Positions 30,389 through 37,668 of a stretch of DNA of 37,668 nucleotides are shown piece by piece. The position numbers and the translations under genes were made by a program. The stretch's first letter is position 1; every line of letters starts with the position of its first letter. Where the stretch lies: positions 1 to 37,668 of the forward strand of contig CAJONO010000217.1 of NCBI GenBank assembly GCA_905235905.1, given 5' to 3'. The stretch is from an uncultured Prevotella sp. Its GTDB lineage: Bacteria; Bacteroidota; Bacteroidia; Bacteroidales; Bacteroidaceae. Under the pieces are notes generated by a model that was not told the DNA's origin, made no database searches, and was given only the letters and a program-made list of their open reading frames with translations.

Positions 30389-33300
30389 ATGGATTTCAAT
30401 AGTCTTTTAAAGAAATTGTTCGGCGACAAGTCGTCGCGCGATATGAAACTCATTCAGCCTTTCGTTAAGAAAGTAAAGGCAGCTTATCCTGCCATTCAGC
30501 AGCTGAGTAATGACGAGCTGCGTGAGCGTTCGGCTCAGATACGCCGCAAGGTGCAGGATTCGGCAAAGGCCGAGAAAGAAGAAATAGAGAAGCTGAAGGC
30601 CACTATCGAGCAGACACCGCTCGACGAACGTGCGCCCATTTTCGAGAAAATTGACAAGATAGAGAAAGACGCGCTCGAAGTCTATGAGAAAGCTCTTGAC
30701 GAAGTAATGCCCGAGGTATTTGCCATCGTCAAAGACACTGCCCGCCGTTTTGCCGAGAACGAAGAAACCATCGTCACCGCCAATGATTTCGACCGTGAGT
30801 TGGCCGGCGATCCGCGCAAGGACTTCATCACCATCGATGGCGACAAGGCCATCTATCACAATCACTGGACGGCAGGAGGCAACGACCTGAAGTGGGAGAT
30901 GATTCACTACGACGTGCAGCTTTTCGGCGGAACGGTGCTCCATCAGGGCAAGATTGCCGAGATGGCCACGGGTGAAGGTAAGACACTGGTTGCCACCTTG
31001 CCTGTGTTCCTCAATGCCTTGACGGGCAATGGCGTCCATGTAGTAACGGTCAATGACTATCTGGCCAAGCGTGACTCGGAATGGATGGGGCCGCTCTACA
31101 TGTTCCACGGACTCTCTGTCGACTGCATAGACAAGCATCAGCCCAATTCCGAAGCTCGCCGTCGTGCCTACCAGGCCGACATTACCTTTGGTACGAATAA
31201 TGAGTTTGGCTTCGACTATCTGCGCGACAACATGGCCATCTCGCCTGCTGACCTCGTGCAGCGCTCTCATAACTATGCCATCGTCGACGAGGTTGACTCT
31301 GTGTTAATCGACGATGCCCGTACACCTCTTATTATTAGTGGCCCTGTGCCTAAGGGCGACGTGCAGATGTTCGAGGAATACCAGCCGCTTGTAGAGAAGC
31401 TTGTGGGTGTTCAGCGCCAGCTGGCCACACAATTCTTGGCCGATGCCAAGCAGAAGATAGGCGAAGGGCAGAAAATGATGGCCGAAGGCAAGCACAAGAA
31501 AGAGGCCGAACAGTTGCTTGAGGAGGGCTTCCTTTCGCTCTATCGTTCCCATAAGGCTCTGCCTAAGAACAAGCCACTCATTAAGTATCTCTCCGAGGAA
31601 GGCATCAAGGCTGGCATGCTGAAGACTGAGGAAACCTACATGGAGAACAACAACCGTCGCATGCCTGAATGTGTGGAACCTCTCTATTTCGTGGTCGACG
31701 AGAAACTGAACTCCTGCGACCTGACCGATAAGGGTACGGGGTGGCTGGCCGATCAGGTGAAAGATGCCGAGCTGTTTGTGCTGCCCGACATTGCTGCCCA
31801 GCTGTCGGTACTCGAAGGCGAAATGGGGCTCAGCGACGAAGAGCGTGTCAACAAGAAGGACGAGCTGATGAATCACTATGCCGTACAGAGTGAGCGAGTT
31901 CACACCCTGCAGCAGCTGCTCAAAGCCTACACCATGTTTAATATCAACGATGAATACGTGGTCATCGACGGCGAAGTGAAGATTGTCGACGAGCAGACGG
32001 GCCGCATTATGGAAGGCCGACGGTGGAGCGACGGCTTGCACCAGGCCGTGGAGGCCAAGGAGCACGTAAAGGTTGAGGCCGCCACGCAGACCTTTGCCAC
32101 CATCACCCTGCAGAACTACTTCCGTATGTATCATAAGCTGGCCGGTATGACGGGTACGGCATCGACCGAGGCTGGCGAGTTCTGGGACATCTATAAGCTC
32201 GACGTGGTCGAGATTCCGACTAACAAGCCCGTCATCCGCAATGATATGGACGACCGTGTCTATAAGACGCAGCGTGAGAAGTACAAGGCTGTTATCGAGG
32301 AAGTGGTGAAGATGCGCAATAGTGGTCGCCCCACTCTGATTGGTACGACGTCGGTTGAAATTAGTGAGCTGCTTTCCCGCATGCTCGATATGTATGTAAA
32401 CCCCGAGACAGGCAAGCGTGAAGGCATTCCACATCAGGTGCTGAATGCAAAACTGCACCAGAAAGAGGCCGACATCGTAGCCTTGGCTGGTCAGCAGGAC
32501 AGCAATGGCAAGGGTGCAGTGACCATCGCCACCAACATGGCTGGCCGTGGTACCGACATCAAACTGTCGCCTGAAGTGAGAGCCGCCAGCGGTTTGGCCA
32601 TCATTGGCACGGAGCGGCATGAGAGCCGCCGCGTAGACCGCCAGTTGCGTGGTCGTTCCGGTCGTCAGGGCGATCCCGGCTCATCGGTGTTCTACGTTTC
32701 GCTCGAAGACAAGCTGATGCGCCTTTTCGCTTCGGAAAGAATTGCCAGCGTCATGGATCGTCTGGGCTTCAAGGAGGGCGAAATGATTGAGCATCCCATG
32801 ATATCGAAGAGCATCGAGCGCGCACAGAAGAAAGTTGAGGAGAATCATTTTGGTGTGCGTAAGCGCTTGCTGGAATACGACGACGTGATGAACAAGCAGC
32901 GCAAGGTGGTCTACGAGAAGCGTCGCCACGCTCTGATGGGTGAGCGCATAGGCATGGATATTGCCAATGTCATCTGGGACAGGGTGGCCAGCATCATTGA
33001 GACAAACGACTATGAAGGCTGCAAGGAAGAGTTCATTCGCCTCTTTGGTATGGAAGTGCCTTTTGGCGAACAGGAGTTCCAGAACATGTCGAAGCGCGAA
33101 GAATTGGCCGAGAATGCTTTCCAGGTAGCTCTTGGCAACTTTAACCGCCGTATGGAGCGCATTCAGGAGGTAGCCATGCCTGTCATCAAGCAGGTCTATG
33201 AGATGCAGGGACAGATGTACGAGCGTATTCTGGTGCCTATTACCGATGGTCGCCACATGTACAATATTGCTTGTAACCTGCAGGAGGCCTACGAAACGGA

Positions 33301-33796
33301 ATGCAAGTCGGTCATCAAGGAGTTTGAGAAACAAATGCTTCTCCACATCATCGACGATGCGTGGAAGGAGAACCTGCGCGAACTCGACGAGCTGCGCCAC
33401 TCTGTGCAGAACGCCAGCTACGAGCAGAAAGACCCGTTGCTCATCTTCAAGCTGGAGAGCGTGAAGCTGTTCGATTCGATGGTCAACACGATGAATAATC
33501 GCACTGTGTCTATTCTTACCCATGCTGCTATTCCGCAGCAGGTGCAGGAGGGCATTCAGGAAGCAGCTCCCGAACAGCACACCGACCGTCGGCAATACAG
33601 GGAGAGCAAGGCCGGCAGCCAGCCGTCGGCAGAACAACTCGTCGACGAGAACCAGCAGGCGGCGGCCGGCCACGACACCCGTACACAGCAGACGCGCACC
33701 CCGATTGTCAGAGACAAACTGCCTGGCCGAAACGACCCTTGCCCCTGTGGCAGTGGCAAGAAGTTTAAAAACTGTCACGGTAAGGGACTTGTGTGA
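30389..33796 (+). CDS. secA: Protein translocase ATPase SecA
   Basis: Motor of the Sec export channel: ATP hydrolysis pushes unfolded preproteins through SecYEG. At 1135 residues it is longer than E. coli SecA (901), as is usual in Bacteroidetes, which carry insertions. Walker A is ATGEGKT at 193-199; the DEAD-type motif appears as [20 protein letters not shown]; the second motor domain shows [13 protein letters not shown] and the arginine-finger region [23 protein letters not shown]. The C-terminal tail is Gln-rich and ends in the zinc/SecB-binding motif [14 protein letters not shown]. An insertion rich in Lys, Glu and Ala (about 345-400) splits the first motor domain. It has its own promoter and follows the lnb operon. 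Confidence 0.98.
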   Translation: MDFNSLLKKLFGDKSSRDMKLIQPFVKKVKAAYPAIQQLSNDELRERSAQIRRKVQDSAKAEKEEIEKLKATIEQTPLDERAPIFEKIDKIEKDALEVYEKALDEVMPEVFAIVKDTARRFAENEETIVTANDFDRELAGDPRKDFITIDGDKAIYHNHWTAGGNDLKWEMIHYDVQLFGGTVLHQGKIAEMATGEGKTLVATLPVFLNALTGNGVHVVTVNDYLAKRDSEWMGPLYMFHGLSVDCIDKHQPNSEARRRAYQADITFGTNNEFGFDYLRDNMAISPADLVQRSHNYAIVDEVDSVLIDDARTPLIISGPVPKGDVQMFEEYQPLVEKLVGVQRQLATQFLADAKQKIGEGQKMMAEGKHKKEAEQLLEEGFLSLYRSHKALPKNKPLIKYLSEEGIKAGMLKTEETYMENNNRRMPECVEPLYFVVDEKLNSCDLTDKGTGWLADQVKDAELFVLPDIAAQLSVLEGEMGLSDEERVNKKDELMNHYAVQSERVHTLQQLLKAYTMFNINDEYVVIDGEVKIVDEQTGRIMEGRRWSDGLHQAVEAKEHVKVEAATQTFATITLQNYFRMYHKLAGMTGTASTEAGEFWDIYKLDVVEIPTNKPVIRNDMDDRVYKTQREKYKAVIEEVVKMRNSGRPTLIGTTSVEISELLSRMLDMYVNPETGKREGIPHQVLNAKLHQKEADIVALAGQQDSNGKGAVTIATNMAGRGTDIKLSPEVRAASGLAIIGTERHESRRVDRQLRGRSGRQGDPGSSVFYVSLEDKLMRLFASERIASVMDRLGFKEGEMIEHPMISKSIERAQKKVEENHFGVRKRLLEYDDVMNKQRKVVYEKRRHALMGERIGMDIANVIWDRVASIIETNDYEGCKEEFIRLFGMEVPFGEQEFQNMSKREELAENAFQVALGNFNRRMERIQEVAMPVIKQVYEMQGQMYERILVPITDGRHMYNIACNLQEAYETECKSVIKEFEKQMLLHIIDDAWKENLRELDELRHSVQNASYEQKDPLLIFKLESVKLFDSMVNTMNNRTVSILTHAAIPQQVQEGIQEAAPEQHTDRRQYRESKAGSQPSAEQLVDENQQAAAGHDTRTQQTRTPIVRDKLPGRNDPCPCGSGKKFKNCHGKGLV

Positions 33797-33835
33797 TTGA
33801 ATAATTAGAAAACAAGTAATAGATAATTGTGAGCT

Positions 33836-34537
33836 ATGATTAGCATCGCTAATCTCAAGAAGTGTTTTGGTGAGACAACAGCCTGCAACATCCCGTCGTT
33901 CACCGTGAACGACGGTGATGTGTTAGGGCTTGTCGGAAACAATGGCGCAGGAAAGACAACCCTTTTCCGCATGATGCTCGACCTGCTGAGGCCCGATGAA
34001 GGCACGGTGATGCTCAATGGGGTTAATCCTGCCGTGTCGGAAGACTGGAAGCAGAATACGGGAGCCTATATCGACGATGGCTTTCTCATTGACTATCTTT
34101 CCCCCGAAGAGTATTTTTCCTTCCTGGGAAAAATCAGCGGCTTGTCGCAAAAGGAAGTCGACCAGCGTTTGCAGGCTTTCGAACGATTGGATGGTGGCGA
34201 AATTTTAGGACAGAAAAAACTGATTCGGAACCTCTCGGCGGGCAACAAGCAGAAAGTGGGAATCATATCAGCCTTAATCCGCAGGCCGGCTCTTGTTATC
34301 CTCGACGAGCCTTTCAACTTCCTCGACCCCACGAGCCAGAATGTCTTGAAGCATCAGCTCAGAGAGTATCACCAGCAAACGGGAGCCACCATTCTTGTCA
34401 GCTCCCATAATCTGCAGCACACAATCGATGTCTCGACACGCATCGTCTTGTTGGAAAAAGGTGTTATCATCAAGGATCTCGCCAACGAGAACGGGAGTGT
34501 AAAAGAGGAACTAACCGACTATTTTGGAGGGGAATAA
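33836..34537 (+). CDS. ABC transporter ATP-binding protein without a visible permease
   Basis: ATPase subunit of an ABC transporter, 233 residues. Walker A is GNNGAGKTT from residue 34, the signature is NLSAGNKQKVG (about 131-141, with LSAGN in place of the common LSGGQ), Walker B is LVILDEPF (about 151-158), and the H-loop His is in VSSHNLQH. It resembles the single-domain ATPases of Bacteroidetes that partner with a separate membrane protein for export. No permease lies on either side: secA is upstream and HU downstream. It begins 39 bases after secA and may share its transcript. Substrate unknown. Confidence 0.9.
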   Translation: MISIANLKKCFGETTACNIPSFTVNDGDVLGLVGNNGAGKTTLFRMMLDLLRPDEGTVMLNGVNPAVSEDWKQNTGAYIDDGFLIDYLSPEEYFSFLGKISGLSQKEVDQRLQAFERLDGGEILGQKKLIRNLSAGNKQKVGIISALIRRPALVILDEPFNFLDPTSQNVLKHQLREYHQQTGATILVSSHNLQHTIDVSTRIVLLEKGVIIKDLANENGSVKEELTDYFGGE

Positions 34538-34602
34538 ATGTCGAAGAGTGTTATTTTTCAAAAAAAATAAGCAGAAAATTTTCGTATCTGACTGAAAAAC
34601 AG

Positions 34603-34610
34603 TATCTTTG
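34603..34610 (+). promoter_or_regulatory. Bacteroidetes -7 element for the HU gene
   Basis: TATCTTTG followed by CACTCC, 45 bases before the HU ATG. The AT-rich sequence upstream contains only a partial -33 box (TTTT/TTTC). Confidence 0.6.
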
Positions 34611-34655
34611 CACTCCAAAACGAAGAAATCATATATTTTATCGAAGAAAAAAGAC

Positions 34656-34940
34656 ATGACAAAAGCAGAAATGGTTAATCTTATAGCCAATCAGACGGGG
34701 ATTGGCAAGAAAGAGGTTGGAGTAGTTATTGAGAGCTTTATGGAGGAAATCCGTAACAGCCTTGCGAACAATAAAGAAAATGTCTATCTGCGTGGTTTTG
34801 GCAGTTTCATCGTCAAGCACCGTGCCAAGAAGACAGCACGTAACATATCAAAGAATACTACTTTGGTCATTGATGCCCACGACCTACCGGCATTCAAGCC
34901 CGCCAAGAGCTTTGTTGAGCGCATGGAAACTGCAGAGTAG
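34656..34940 (+). CDS. HU-family DNA-binding protein
   Basis: Nucleoid protein of 94 residues that bends and wraps DNA as a dimer. It starts MTKAEMVNLIANQTG; an in-frame codon 48 bases upstream is rejected because it lies right at the promoter element. The helical dimer core (1-45) is followed by YLRGFGSFIVKHRAKKTARN (the GFGSF turn and start of the DNA-binding arm) and HDLPAFKPAKSF, both diagnostic for HU/IHF. It heads a short transcript with the 29-residue protein that follows and ends at a strong terminator. Confidence 0.95.
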   Translation: MTKAEMVNLIANQTGIGKKEVGVVIESFMEEIRNSLANNKENVYLRGFGSFIVKHRAKKTARNISKNTTLVIDAHDLPAFKPAKSFVERMETAE

Positions 34941-34986
34941 ACCATGTTTCATTCAAAAAATTAATTATAAATAAAAGTAAAGAACT

Positions 34987-35076
34987 ATGCCAAACGGAAA
35001 AAAGAAGAAAGGCCACAAAATGGCTACCCACAAGCGTAAGAAGCGCTTGCGCAAGAACAGACATAAGAGCAAGTAA
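34987..35076 (+). CDS. 29-residue basic ribosomal-type protein (AURKAIP1/COX24 domain)
   Basis: Very small gene, easy to miss. It encodes MPNGKKKKGHKM followed by ATHKRKKRLRKNRHKSK, with over half of its residues Lys or Arg. I recognise this as the short Bacteroidetes protein annotated as AURKAIP1/COX24-domain, related to mitochondrial mS38 and to the small-subunit protein bS22 of mycobacteria. A ribosomal role is therefore likely, but I infer it from resemblance. It lies 46 bases after HU, and the terminator at 35110 follows it, so it should be expressed with HU. Confidence 0.85.
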   Translation: MPNGKKKKGHKMATHKRKKRLRKNRHKSK

Positions 35077-35109
35077 AAACGCCTTAGGCCTGTAAAAAAA
35101 CAAGAAATG

Positions 35110-35154
35110 AAGGGAGTGTGCCAAGATAGCGATTACCTTGGTACACCCTTTTTG
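35110..35154 (+). terminator. Rho-independent terminator after HU and the small basic protein
   Basis: AGGGAGTGTGCCAAG (35111-35125) pairs with CTTGGTACACCCTT (35137-35150), with one mismatch and one bulge, and runs into CCCTTTTT. It separates this unit from the RNase G gene. Confidence 0.82.
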
Positions 35155-35189
35155 GTAACACGAATGTATTCCAGATTTTTAGAAAAGAA

Positions 35190-36767
35190 ATGACAAGCGA
35201 AATCATTATTGATGTTCAGCCCAAGGAGATAGCCATCGCCCTGCTCGAAGACAAGCAACTGGTGGAATACCAGTGCGAACCGCGCTCGGCCAACTATGCC
35301 GTGGGCAACATCTATTACGGAAAAGTCCGCAAGCTCATGCCGGGACTTAACGCCTGCTTCGTCGATGTTGGCTCCGAACGCGATGCCTTCCTCCATTATC
35401 TTGATCTGGGCCTTCAATTCAGCTCTTACGAAAAATACCTGAAACAGGTAACAAGCGACCGCAAGAAACTCTATCCCATACAGAAAGCCACCCACCAGCC
35501 CGACCTGCCCAAGGAAGGTTCCATACAGAACGAGCTGAAAGTAGGACAGGAAATTCTCGTGCAGGTAGTCAAGGAACCCATCAACACAAAGGGTCCCAGG
35601 GTTACCTGCGACCTCAGTTTTGCCGGGCGATTCATGGTGCTCATACCCTTCGGCGATAAAGTATCGGTTTCTTCAAAGATAAAGCGTGGAGAAGAGCGTA
35701 GCCGGCTGAAACAGCTGGTGCAGAGCATGAAACCCAAGAACTTTGGGGTGATAGTGCGCACTGTGGCTGAGGGGAAAAAGGCGGCTGAGCTCGACCAGGA
35801 ACTCAAGATGCTACTGAAACGGTGGGACGACACCATCGCAAAAGTGCAGAAGACCACGAAGACTCCTGAGCTGGTCTTTGAGGAACAAAGCCGCAGCGTG
35901 GCTCTTATTCGTGATTTGTTCAACCCCACCTACGATGGCATCCATGTCAACGATGCCGACATTTTCAATCAGGTGCGTGACTATGTTTCGCTCATAGCAC
36001 CAGAGAAAGCCGAGATTGTAAAGCAATACACTGGTAGCGTACCCATTTTCGACAATTTCAACGTTACCAAGCAAATCAAGTCAGGGTTCGGACGAACCGT
36101 CAACTACAAGCGGGGAGCCTATCTCATTATTGAGCACACCGAGGCCATGCATGTGGTAGACGTGAACAGCGGTACGCGTATTAAGAAAGAAAACGGACAA
36201 GAAGCGAATGCACTTGAGACCAACCTTGGTGCTGCCGACGAACTGGCACGCCAGCTGCGACTGAGGGACATGGGCGGAATCATCGTCGTCGACTTTATCG
36301 ACATGAATCTGGCCGAAGACCGTCAGCTGCTCTATGAGCGCATGTGCGAGAATATGAAGAAAGACCGTGCCCGCCACAACATTCTGCCACTCAGCAAGTT
36401 CGGACTCATGCAGATAACCCGTCAGCGTGTGCGTCCGGCTATGGATGTGGCAGTAGAGGAAAGCTGTCCCACCTGTCATGGCACAGGAAAGATAAAGTCG
36501 AGCATCTTGTTTACCGACCAGTTAGAGAGCAAAATTGACCGCCTTGTCAATAAGATAGGCGTTAAGCGCTTCACCCTGCACGTCCATCCTTATGTCGCTG
36601 CCTTTATTAATCAGGGCGTCTTCTCAATGAAGCGCCGCTGGCAGCTGAAGTATGGTCTTGGGGTGCACATCATGCCCAGCCAGAAAATGGCTTTCCTGCA
36701 ATATGAGTTCTACGACAAGGACAACCAGTTCATTGATATGCAGGAAGAAAATGAGACCAATAAATGA
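35190..36767 (+). CDS. rng: Ribonuclease E/G family endoribonuclease
   Basis: Endoribonuclease of the RNase G type, 525 residues, involved in rRNA maturation and mRNA decay. An S1 RNA-binding domain lies at about 38-130, interrupted by an insertion after LDLGLQF. The catalytic domain carries the two metal-binding Asp residues, Asp324 (VVDVNSG) and Asp368 (VVDFIDMN). The zinc-link CPTC motif (Cys426, Cys429) holds the tetramer. A normal C-terminal domain follows, with no long RNase E-type scaffold. No membrane anchor is visible, unlike RNase Y upstream. A terminator follows at 36837. Confidence 0.95.
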   Translation: MTSEIIIDVQPKEIAIALLEDKQLVEYQCEPRSANYAVGNIYYGKVRKLMPGLNACFVDVGSERDAFLHYLDLGLQFSSYEKYLKQVTSDRKKLYPIQKATHQPDLPKEGSIQNELKVGQEILVQVVKEPINTKGPRVTCDLSFAGRFMVLIPFGDKVSVSSKIKRGEERSRLKQLVQSMKPKNFGVIVRTVAEGKKAAELDQELKMLLKRWDDTIAKVQKTTKTPELVFEEQSRSVALIRDLFNPTYDGIHVNDADIFNQVRDYVSLIAPEKAEIVKQYTGSVPIFDNFNVTKQIKSGFGRTVNYKRGAYLIIEHTEAMHVVDVNSGTRIKKENGQEANALETNLGAADELARQLRLRDMGGIIVVDFIDMNLAEDRQLLYERMCENMKKDRARHNILPLSKFGLMQITRQRVRPAMDVAVEESCPTCHGTGKIKSSILFTDQLESKIDRLVNKIGVKRFTLHVHPYVAAFINQGVFSMKRRWQLKYGLGVHIMPSQKMAFLQYEFYDKDNQFIDMQEENETNK

Positions 36768-36836
36768 AGCAGGGGTGGCTCTCTTTCAGCTGCATAACAG
36801 CTCTATGCAACCCTGAAGAATCATGAAAATGTTGAA

Positions 36837-36890
36837 TATGACGGAGTGTCGGATATTATTTCCAAGACACTCCGTCATAATTTTGTTTTC
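36837..36890 (+). terminator. Rho-independent terminator after the RNase G gene
   Basis: A perfect 14-bp stem, TATGACGGAGTGTC (36837-36850) with GACACTCCGTCATA (36866-36879), and a 15-base loop. It is followed by ATTTTGTTTTC. Confidence 0.88.
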
Positions 36891-36910
36891 CCCTCTTTTT
36901 CATCATCTTT

Positions 36911-36930
36911 GTCACGCTTGGAAGCGTGAC
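36911..36930. repeat. REP-like palindrome, GTCACGCTTGGAAGCGTGAC
   Basis: A palindrome with 9-base arms and a GG centre, followed by CCTACTA. It differs from 20192-20211 by one base and shares the CCTACTA flank, so the two are copies of one dispersed element. Confidence 0.82.
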
Positions 36931-37086
36931 CTACTATGTTGCTACCCACACAATTTCTTGCAGAACCTATTTAGAGAAACCACAGGGCGGGCGCTATAGC
37001 TTGCTATCAACGGGACGCAAGAATGGCCGATTTTCTCATTTTCTTATTTTTCCGACTGAAACGGATGGAGTTTGAAGAAATTGTTG

Positions 37087-37133
37087 TATCTTTGCACCCA
37101 CAGAACAATATAACCAAGATAAAATAAGGAGGA
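37087..37133 (+). promoter_or_regulatory. Promoter and strong Shine-Dalgarno site before the decayed DUF2442 gene
   Basis: TATCTTTG (37087-37094) followed by CACCC is a good -7 element. AAGGAGGA (37126-37133) lies 6 bases before the ATG at 37140. A full Shine-Dalgarno match is rare in this phylum, and no other gene in the window has one this good. Confidence 0.65.
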
Positions 37134-37139
37134 CAGATT

Positions 37140-37280
37140 ATGTTACTGACGGTTACAGATGTAGAGTACCTGGGCGACTAAACTTTGCTCTGTACGTTCA
37201 GCACGGGCGAGCGCCGCAAGGTTGACCTCACGCCGCTGCTCGTCTATCCCGCTTTCGAGGAGCTTCTGGAGCGCGCCGCG
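37140..37280 (+). pseudogene. DUF2442 gene fragment with premature stop
   Basis: Translation from ATG 37140 gives MLLTVTDVEYLGD, then TAA at 37179-37181, then TLLCTFSTGERRKVDLTP and LLVYPAFEELLER in the same frame. This is the N-terminal two thirds of a DUF2442 protein, where the residue after GD is normally Tyr, so a single base change made the stop. The conserved C-terminal part is missing: at about 37270-37280 the sequence switches to a HepT-like fragment in another frame. DUF2442 genes are often beside toxin-antitoxin-type genes. Two independent lesions, with intact promoter and ribosome-binding site, mark this as a recent pseudogene. Confidence 0.8.
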
Positions 37281-37579
37281 AGGTCAGCGACCCTAACGAA
37301 CTGCTCACCTCGCCAGGCGGCATGATGCACCTCGATGCCATCTGTATGAATCTGATTGCGCTGGGCGAGGCCGTGAAGGGACTCGACAAGCAGACGCACG
37401 GCCAGCTACTGCCCCGCTTTCCCGAAGTCTACTGGAGCGGCGTGATGCGTATGCGCGACAAGATAGCCCACCATTATTTCGAGGTAGACACCGACGTCGT
37501 GTTCCGCACCGTGCAGGAAGAAGTGCCGCAAATGAAGGACGTCATCGACAGGATGATTGCCGAGGTCGAGGGACTGTAA
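37280..37579 (+). pseudogene. HepT-like (DUF86-type) toxin fragment lacking its N terminus
   Basis: The frame from about 37280 to the stop at 37579 encodes a HepT-like domain: SDPNELLTSPGGMM, then DAICMNLIALGEAVKGLDK, and the diagnostic RX4HXY motif as RDKIAHHYF, the catalytic signature of HepT RNases/AMPylated toxins. About 40 N-terminal residues expected in full-length relatives are absent, replaced by the end of the DUF2442 fragment. An ATG at 37322 could still give an 85-residue product containing the motif. The partner MntA-type nucleotidyltransferase is not seen. An internal deletion joining two genes is the simplest explanation; a domain with an alternative start remains possible. Confidence 0.75.
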
Positions 37580-37610
37580 GATATTCAACTTTCGCAAGTA
37601 AAATAGAACC

Positions 37611-37637
37611 ACGGATTTAACGGATGAAACGGATTTT
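37611..37637. repeat. 9-bp ACGGAT repeat
   Basis: Three tandem 9-base units: ACGGATTTA, ACGGATGAA, ACGGATTTT. They lie in the non-coding tail after the HepT fragment, 31 bases from the window edge. Confidence 0.7.
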
Positions 37638-37668
37638 TTCTGTATAGTAGATTCAGCCACAAGCGTCC

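Noticed and set aside
31304..32620. Long open frame (438 codons) antisense to secA
   Set aside because: It lies wholly within secA and comes from codon bias on the opposite strand; its product has no recognisable domain.

Overview
The window looks like chromosome from a member of the Bacteroidales, most likely Prevotella or a close relative. The evidence is the set of proteins (an 1135-residue SecA with a C-terminal zinc motif, a DUF4105/Lnb protein, a PpiD-type foldase, a BT0820-type HAD protein, single-domain chromate transporters, a small AURKAIP1/COX24-type basic protein), the many Bacteroidetes -7 promoter elements (TAnnTTTG), and the near absence of Shine-Dalgarno sites. Most genes are core or conserved. 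Accessory features are small: dispersed palindromes, tandem repeats, one Rpn-family gene and one decayed toxin-antitoxin-like locus at the right edge. I see no rRNA, tRNA, prophage, complete insertion sequence or CRISPR array.

Layout. 1-1.6 kb: a double-hairpin repeat, a secreted SGNH hydrolase and an AlkZ-related protein, then a 22-bp palindrome array and a terminator. 1.7-5.6 kb (minus): rfbA, a Wzc-type tyrosine autokinase with a Tyr/Gly-rich tail, and a HAD phosphatase, an exopolysaccharide-type operon. 5.7-8.7 kb (plus): a conserved unknown gene, then zapB-like, zapA and rny. 8.8-13.9 kb (plus): purL, carrying several tandem repeats inside its reading frame, then two half-size chromate transporter genes. 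14.0-16.1 kb: rhaD (minus) and mrp (plus), divergent. 16.2-20.3 kb: a second 22-bp palindrome array, then (minus) a beta-helix lipoprotein, a LytS-type kinase and a LytTR regulator. 20.3-27.4 kb (minus): an envelope cluster of an outer-membrane porin-like protein, LptC, a CNNM/CBS protein and PpiD, interrupted by a plus-strand Rpn gene behind a third 22-bp array. 27.5-36.8 kb (plus): lnb, a phosphatase-like protein that appears to lack its catalytic residues, secA, an orphan ABC ATPase, HU, a 29-residue ribosomal-type protein and RNase G. 36.8-37.7 kb: terminator, dispersed palindrome, and a DUF2442 fragment joined to a HepT-like fragment.

Shared themes. Much of the window serves envelope biogenesis: LptC moves LPS, PpiD folds exported proteins, SecA exports them, Lnb modifies lipoproteins and Wzc/RfbA make surface polysaccharide. 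RNA turnover is represented by RNase Y and RNase G. The most unusual content is repetitive DNA: three arrays with exactly 22-bp spacing of about 15-17-bp palindromes (two core families), heptamer and 51-bp repeats inserted in frame in purL, and a REP-like palindrome at two loci 16 kb apart.
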